Source: Azoarcus sp. Aa7
GTDB taxonomy: Bacteria > Pseudomonadota > Gammaproteobacteria > Burkholderiales > Rhodocyclaceae
Direction of reading: 5' to 3'
NCBI RefSeq assembly: GCF_014822185.1
Contig: NZ_QVLR01000004.1
Span: 1-46,797, forward strand
Length of the DNA stretch: 46,797 bases
In this document: positions 42,276 to 46,797 of the stretch, in pieces
Layout: the number at the start of each line of letters is the position of its first letter
How positions within the stretch are numbered: position 1 is the first letter of the stretch
Notes under the pieces: generated by a model
The model's database searches: none
Told to the model about the DNA's origin: nothing
What the model saw: only the letters and a program-made list of their open reading frames with translations
Program-made: the position numbers and the translations under genes

Positions 42276-44323
42276 ACGCACCCGCGACCCCACACCCCCA
42301 GTCCGCACCCCGGCTCGACGGCGCCCGCCTGTCGCGCGCCTTCGTCCATACCGGCATCGCTCACTTCGCGAAGCTGAGCCTCGGCGCCCCGTCCGCGGTG
42401 TTCGACGCCCTCGCCGCGAGCCACGCCGGCGACGACCTCGCGACCCTCCTCGACACCCCGCGCGACGACTGGCACGCCGCCTGCGTCGCGCTTGCGCGTG
42501 TCGCCCCCGACCTGCGCGGCCCCCTCGGGCGCCTGCTCGCCGACCTGCAGCTGCAGCTCCACGAATGGTTCGCCCTCGCGCTGTGCGGCGAGAACGAATC
42601 GAGCTACCTGCTCAACCTCGCGCTGGCCGAACTGCAGTCGCCCGGCGCGCTGCGCCCCGGCCTGCACCTCGTGGCGGCCGCCAGCGACGCCCTGTTCGGC
42701 GCCCCGTTGCCCCCGCTCGCACTCCCCAATCACCGCCTCGTGCGCGCCGGCGTCCTCGACGTGGTCGGCGACGGCCCGATGCCCACGCGCACGCTGGCCG
42801 TCGCGCCCGAACTGTGGGCGCTGTTGTGCGGCGACACCAACGCGTGGCGCGACACCGCCCCGCTGCCGGTCAGCGACGCGGTGCTGCCGCAGAGCTTCTG
42901 CGAACAGCTGCCCTCCCTCGCCACCATGCTGCGCAGCAGTGCCACCCGGCACGTGGTTTTCCGCGGTGCGCGCGCCGCCGGACTCGCCGCCGCCGCACGG
43001 CTCGCCGCCGCGGTCGGGCGCCCGCCCTTGCAGATGGAGGCAACCACCTGGTTGCGCCAGCCCGCGCTCGCCGCCGCCTGCCGCTATGCCGGATGGCTGC
43101 CGGTGCTCGCACTCGAGCTGGGCCCCGGCGAACGCCATGTGCTACCCGATCATCCGGCGCTCGCCGTGCCGCTGCTGATCGTCACCGGCCGCGACGGCGC
43201 GGTCGAGGCTCCCGCGCTGATCGAGGTCGACCTGCCGCCGCTCTCCACCCACGAACGCCGCGGCGCCTGGCGTGCCGCACTGGCGGCGAACGACGAGCCA
43301 CCCGGCGACATGCAGTCGAACGCTCAGGTGAATGCTCAGGCAATTGAATTCGCCGGGCACGCGCTGCTCGACGGCCCTACGGTACACACACTCGCCGAAC
43401 GCGTGCGCCTCGACGCCCGGGTACGCGGCGAAACGCCCGGCCTCGCCCACCTGCGCCGCGCGCGCGCCGGCTTCGGCAGCGAACGCCTGCGCCAGCTCGC
43501 CCAGCCGGTCACGCGCGAAGTCGGCCCCGACGGGCTGGTGCTGCCCGACGACCTCCTCGAACGCTTCGACGCGCTCGTCGCCCGCTGCCGCCAGCGCGAA
43601 TCCCTCTCGGACGGCCTCGGCGCCAGCCTCGCCGAACCCGCGCCGGGCGTGCGCGCGCTGTTCTGCGGCGAAAGCGGCGCCGGCAAGACGCTTGCCGCGA
43701 GCCGGCTGGCGACGCTGCTCGGCGCGCCACTCTTCCGCGTCGACCTCTCCGCGGTCATGAACAAGTACATCGGCGAATCCGAGAAGAACCTCGGCCGCCT
43801 CCTCGACGAAGCCGCCGCGCTCGACGTGCTGCTGCTCATCGACGAGGCCGACGCCCTCTTCGGCCGCCGCGGCGAAGGCAAGGAAACCGGCGAGCGCTAC
43901 GCCAACATGCTCACCAACTTCCTGCTCACGCGCATCGAACAGCATCCGGGCATCGTGGTCCTGACCAGTAACAGCCGCGGCCGCATCGACAGCGCCTTCA
44001 CCCGCCGCTTCGACGCGATCATCGAGTTTCCTCCGCCGGGCGTGGCAGAACGCCTGCGCATCTGGCAGTCGCACTTGGGGCAGCGCTCCCCCGACGCCGC
44101 CCTGTGCCGCCAGCTCGCCAGCTACTGCACACTGCCCGGCGGCCACATTCGCAACGCCGTGCTGCAGGCCGCCGCGCTCGACCCCGCCGAGGCCGGGAAG
44201 GAAACCGGCGACACCACCCGCCCGATCGCCGCCGAACAGCTCGTCGCCGCGCTGATCGACGAGTACCGCAAGATCGGCCGCACCCCGCCGCCCCAGCTGA
44301 TGCACGCGCGGGGCACGACATGA
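42272..44323 (+). CDS. eCIS AAA+ ATPase (Afp15/Cis15-type)
   Basis: This is a 683-residue protein. An N-terminal winged or helical region (to about 420) precedes one AAA+ domain. Walker A is GESGAGKT (466-473), Walker B LLLIDEADALF (Asp524, Glu525), sensor 1 VVLTSN, and the arginine finger is in FTRRFD (Arg578/579). LHEWFALALCGENESSYLLN near residue 95 is typical of eCIS ATPases. It energises assembly or cargo loading and is a marker gene for eCIS clusters. The ATG at 42272 overlaps the preceding stop. The same frame is open upstream to 41156 because of the frameshift described there. Confidence 0.92.
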   Translation: MNAPATPHPQSAPRLDGARLSRAFVHTGIAHFAKLSLGAPSAVFDALAASHAGDDLATLLDTPRDDWHAACVALARVAPDLRGPLGRLLADLQLQLHEWFALALCGENESSYLLNLALAELQSPGALRPGLHLVAAASDALFGAPLPPLALPNHRLVRAGVLDVVGDGPMPTRTLAVAPELWALLCGDTNAWRDTAPLPVSDAVLPQSFCEQLPSLATMLRSSATRHVVFRGARAAGLAAAARLAAAVGRPPLQMEATTWLRQPALAAACRYAGWLPVLALELGPGERHVLPDHPALAVPLLIVTGRDGAVEAPALIEVDLPPLSTHERRGAWRAALAANDEPPGDMQSNAQVNAQAIEFAGHALLDGPTVHTLAERVRLDARVRGETPGLAHLRRARAGFGSERLRQLAQPVTREVGPDGLVLPDDLLERFDALVARCRQRESLSDGLGASLAEPAPGVRALFCGESGAGKTLAASRLATLLGAPLFRVDLSAVMNKYIGESEKNLGRLLDEAAALDVLLLIDEADALFGRRGEGKETGERYANMLTNFLLTRIEQHPGIVVLTSNSRGRIDSAFTRRFDAIIEFPPPGVAERLRIWQSHLGQRSPDAALCRQLASYCTLPGGHIRNAVLQAAALDPAEAGKETGDTTRPIAAEQLVAALIDEYRKIGRTPPPQLMHARGTT

Positions 44324-46659
44324 GCCGCCTCGCCCCCGGCCTGCGCCGCAAGAGCGCACCGGCGCAGGCCCCGGACAAGAAGCCCCCGAGCGCCACGCCC
44401 GATGCGAGGGCCGGCGAAGCCAAGACCCCCGGCGAGAAACCCGAGGAAGGCGCCGCCAGGCCGCAGGGCAAGGAAGGGGAGAACGGCGCCGCGACGAAAT
44501 CCCCCGCGGGCGCCCCCGGCTACCTGCAGGCCAAGCTCGCCGTCAGCCACCCCGACGATCCCGCCGAAAAGGAAGCCGACCAGGTCGCCGGCGAAGTCCG
44601 CCGCGCGCTGCGCACGCCGCAGGACGCCGCATCCGGCGCGCCATGCCCCACCTGCAGCGGCGCCGCCCCGCGCGGCAGCCTCGAGCCCGCGATCACCCCG
44701 CCGAAGAAGGAAGTCCTCGCGCCCAAGCTGCTGCGCACCACCGCGGCCGGAGAAGGGGAGAAGACCACTGCTGCGCCCGGCGAGGAGGAAAAGACCGCCG
44801 CCCCCGGCGCGAAACAGTCGGCCGACACCCCCAAGACCGCCGCCGGCGGCGCCGACGCTCTCGCCGGCCAGACCGCGCCCGCCGCAACCGAACAGCGCGT
44901 CGCCGCCCGCCAGGGCCAGGGCGCGCCGCTCGACCCCGAGCTGCGCGCTAAACTCGAAGCCCAGCTCGGCCGCGAGCTCTCCGCGGTGCGCATCCACACC
45001 GACGCCGAGGCCGATGCGATGTGCGCCGAAATGCACGCGCGCGCCTTCACCGTCGGCAACGACGTGTATTTCTCCGCCGGCAGCTACGCCCCCGAGAGCG
45101 ACGCCGGGCTCGAACTCCTCGCCCACGAGCTCGCCCACGTCGGCCAGCAGGCCGATGCCGGCGGGCCGCAGAGCGCCGCGCCGAAGCTGCAGCGCAGCTG
45201 GTGGGACGACCTCTTCGGCGGCGGCGGCGCGCCCGCCGACCCGATGGCCGCATGCAACAAGGAGCTCGGCGAGGCCGAGAAGTGGGCCAAGGCCGGTCCC
45301 TATCCGGCCGCCGCGCAGGCCATGGTCGGCGCAGGCGGCCGCGGCGGCTTCGACGCGCAGTACAAGCCCGACGCCGTCGAGGGCGAAGGCGTGCTCGACA
45401 TCAAGCAGGGCGTCGCGGTGCAGTTCGAGGACCTGCTCGTCACCGCCGGCGGCGTCGCCGCACCCAACCCGCTGCTCGGCGGCACGCCCGAACTCACCGC
45501 GCTCGCCACGCGCATCAACGGCATCCCCGACGCCGCGCAGCGCGCGACGACACTCGCGGCCTACCAGTGGAACAACGCCGAGCAGCAGCCCTGGATCGAC
45601 GACCTGAAGGTGCTCATCGAAGGCGGCTGGAGCGGCAAGCACAGCTTCTTCCTCAACAAGCCGCGCTGGAACTGGCTCGGCGCCAGCGTCGCGGTCAAGC
45701 TCGACGTCGGCAAGCGCGCCCAGGCCGCCAGCGACCACATGCTCACGCGCGTCTACAAGATGCCCTCGGGCGAGGACCTCACGAGCTTCGGCACCGTCGA
45801 TTCGACCAACCGCGGCGCAGACGCCGATCCGCGCGACCAGACCATGAAGCTGTCGAAGACCGGCCTGGAACCGAACTTCTACGACACCCTGCGCGAATCG
45901 GTCGAGTTCGCCCACGACTCCCCGGTGCTCGACGCAACGGCGCAGACCACGCTGACCAACTTCATCGCCAAATACAACGGCGCCGTCGCCAACGCCGCCC
46001 ACCAGGAAATCCGCGTCGACATCATCGGCCACACCAGCGGCTCCGGCACCGCCAGCCACAACCAGACGCTGTCGCAGGCCCGCGCCGACGCTGTGCGCGA
46101 CTTCCTCACGACCAACGGCTTCGCCAACGTGCCCACGCGCGTGCAGGTCGCCGCACGCGGCGCCACCGAGGCCGACCCGCTCGACAAGGACCGTCCCAAG
46201 GACCGCCGCGTCGACCTGCTCGTCGACGGCGGCCAGCGCCAGATCGGCGCGCTGCACGAATGGGGCCACGCCCTGGGCCTCGGCGACGAATACACGACCA
46301 CCGGCACCAACATCGGCGACCCGGCCGCGCACGACGCGATGGTCAAGGCGATGACCAACGCCAGCGGCGGCCACCTCCCCGGCGCGATCCGCGAGCACAA
46401 CGGCGGCATCATGTCGGGCGGCAACGAGATCCGTCCCCAGCACTACGCCCCCTTCCACAACGCACTCACCACCGTCACCGCGCAGGCGCCGTGGTCGCTG
46501 GGCCTGCACAAGCCCAAGTGGCAGGTCGCGATGGAATGCGGCGCGCCCTCGCCCAAGGGCGACTGGAACCTGCCGAACGCTCCGGCCCCCGGCACGAACC
46601 CCGGCACGCCGCCTCCTGGCGCGGCGCCGGGCAGCGACAATGGAAGCGCTGTCGCCTAA
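44320..46659 (+). CDS. DUF4157-OmpA-zincin protein, probable eCIS cargo/effector
   Basis: This is a 779-residue protein, overlapping the ATPase stop (ATGA). The N-terminal 200 residues are Ala/Pro/Lys/Glu rich and disordered, with C109PTC112. A DUF4157 ('eCIS core') domain follows (about 207-280): AQLGRELSAVRIHTDAEAD, YFSAGSYAPESDAGLELLA and the HELAH motif at 269-273. An OmpA-like domain spans about 520-636, with VDIIGHTSGSG and DRRVDLLVDG. A second metalloprotease site, HEWGHALGLGDEY (His646 to Tyr658), and GGIMSGGNE (Met698) resemble a metzincin zinc site with Met-turn. DUF4157 proteins are known to accompany eCIS. Peptidoglycan binding plus proteolysis is inferred. Confidence 0.85.
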   Translation: MSRLAPGLRRKSAPAQAPDKKPPSATPDARAGEAKTPGEKPEEGAARPQGKEGENGAATKSPAGAPGYLQAKLAVSHPDDPAEKEADQVAGEVRRALRTPQDAASGAPCPTCSGAAPRGSLEPAITPPKKEVLAPKLLRTTAAGEGEKTTAAPGEEEKTAAPGAKQSADTPKTAAGGADALAGQTAPAATEQRVAARQGQGAPLDPELRAKLEAQLGRELSAVRIHTDAEADAMCAEMHARAFTVGNDVYFSAGSYAPESDAGLELLAHELAHVGQQADAGGPQSAAPKLQRSWWDDLFGGGGAPADPMAACNKELGEAEKWAKAGPYPAAAQAMVGAGGRGGFDAQYKPDAVEGEGVLDIKQGVAVQFEDLLVTAGGVAAPNPLLGGTPELTALATRINGIPDAAQRATTLAAYQWNNAEQQPWIDDLKVLIEGGWSGKHSFFLNKPRWNWLGASVAVKLDVGKRAQAASDHMLTRVYKMPSGEDLTSFGTVDSTNRGADADPRDQTMKLSKTGLEPNFYDTLRESVEFAHDSPVLDATAQTTLTNFIAKYNGAVANAAHQEIRVDIIGHTSGSGTASHNQTLSQARADAVRDFLTTNGFANVPTRVQVAARGATEADPLDKDRPKDRRVDLLVDGGQRQIGALHEWGHALGLGDEYTTTGTNIGDPAAHDAMVKAMTNASGGHLPGAIREHNGGIMSGGNEIRPQHYAPFHNALTTVTAQAPWSLGLHKPKWQVAMECGAPSPKGDWNLPNAPAPGTNPGTPPPGAAPGSDNGSAVA

Positions 46660-46797
46660 ATTCGCACGCCGGCCGAGCGAACGGCCGGCGACCGAAAGCC
46701 CGCGCGCGGCCCCGCGCAGCGCCGACGCACGCGCCCGCGGGACAGCGGCCGGATCGGCGACCACCTCATCGCCCCCGCCGCCGGCACTCCCCGCCTA
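46640..46797 (+). CDS. Partial gene, low-complexity N-terminus, runs off the window
   Basis: From an ATG at 46640, overlapping the last 20 bp of the previous gene in another frame, a frame runs to the right edge without a stop. It starts MEALSPKFARRPSERPATES and continues Ala/Pro/Ser/Arg rich. Such disordered starts are common in DUF4157 cargo proteins, so this may be a second cargo gene. Too little is visible to assign a family, and random open frames are frequent at this GC content. Confidence 0.4.
   Translation, partial: MEALSPKFARRPSERPATESPRAAPRSADARARGTAAGSATTSSPPPPALPA

Noticed and set aside
41156-44323. A native 1055-residue single gene covering the ATPase and the region before it
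   Set aside because: The stretch between about 42060 and 42272 in this frame is shadow-like (Arg/Pro rich). The alternative frame there has good protein character and stops exactly on the ATPase ATG, so two genes with a frameshift fit better.
44122-46764. An 880-residue minus-strand frame opposite the DUF4157 gene
   Set aside because: Gly/Ala/Val/Arg-rich shadow without motifs. The sense strand has DUF4157, OmpA and zinc-site signatures.
17155-46797. Tailed prophage or R-type pyocin
   Set aside because: No integrase, terminase, portal, capsid, holin or lysin is seen. The AAA+ ATPase, DUF4255, DUF5908-type and DUF4157 genes point to eCIS instead.
17155-46797. Type VI secretion system
   Set aside because: No TssB/TssC split sheath, Hcp, ClpV, TssJ, TssL, TssM or TssK gene is recognisable. 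The single long sheath and eCIS ATPase argue against it.

Overview
The window is about 46.8 kb of uniformly GC-rich bacterial chromosome. The gene set (a phasin with TGC-rich promoter boxes, adjacent metX-metW, a mannose-type EIIA/HPr/EI regulatory phosphotransfer set, a TrhP-type U32 protein, a CHASE-like/GGDEF sensor, a periplasmic multihaem cytochrome) suggests a betaproteobacterium of the Azoarcus/Thauera/Aromatoleum type. This placement is inferred from gene content only.

Positions 1-2100 are accessory DNA with two small toxin-antitoxin modules: a TumE/TumA-type pair on the plus strand, then a DUF1778/GNAT (TacA/TacT-type) pair on the minus strand. They are accompanied by three copies of a short AAAACCG...CGGTTTT repeat and by a 64-bp duplication of the 3' end of the TumA-type gene. 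Positions 2085-16748 are ordinary chromosomal genes: a DCC-family thiol-disulfide protein, an alpha/beta hydrolase, a phasin, trhP, a diguanylate cyclase, an ABC-F ATPase, a triheme cytochrome, the EIIA-HPr-EI set, metX and metW behind a SAM-II-type riboswitch, a small unknown protein, an AmpG-type permease and a SMUG-type uracil-DNA glycosylase.

From 17155 to the right edge, one co-directional cluster of about 29.6 kb encodes an extracellular contractile injection system (eCIS), a phage-tail-like protein delivery particle. In order it carries: a DUF4255 cap/terminator protein, a carboxypeptidase-regulatory-like protein, sheath, tube, a divergent sheath-like protein, a second tube, an Afp7-like protein, a tiny DUF5908-type protein, a gpD-like spike base, a gpV/VgrG-like spike tip, an unknown protein with a hydrophobic C-terminus, gp25, baseplate J, baseplate/tail protein I, three consecutive proteins sharing an N-terminal module (one with a very long coiled coil), another coiled-coil protein, a frameshifted gene, the AAA+ ATPase, and a large DUF4157-OmpA-zincin protein that looks like a cargo or surface-acting effector. 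A further gene appears to start just before the right edge. No capsid, terminase, integrase, lysis gene or type VI membrane-complex gene is present. I recognise no PAAR protein and no receptor-binding fibre.

The eCIS genes are tightly packed or overlapping, except where REP/BIME-like palindromic units of about 31-34 bp have accumulated. These occupy six intergenic gaps, and a seventh site lies inside a coding region. The points that most deserve a second look are the two-zinc-motif effector, the three-paralogue module, the membrane-segment protein in the usual PAAR position, the sheath-like protein between the two tubes, and the +1 frameshift that leaves the gene before the ATPase in one open frame with the ATPase.
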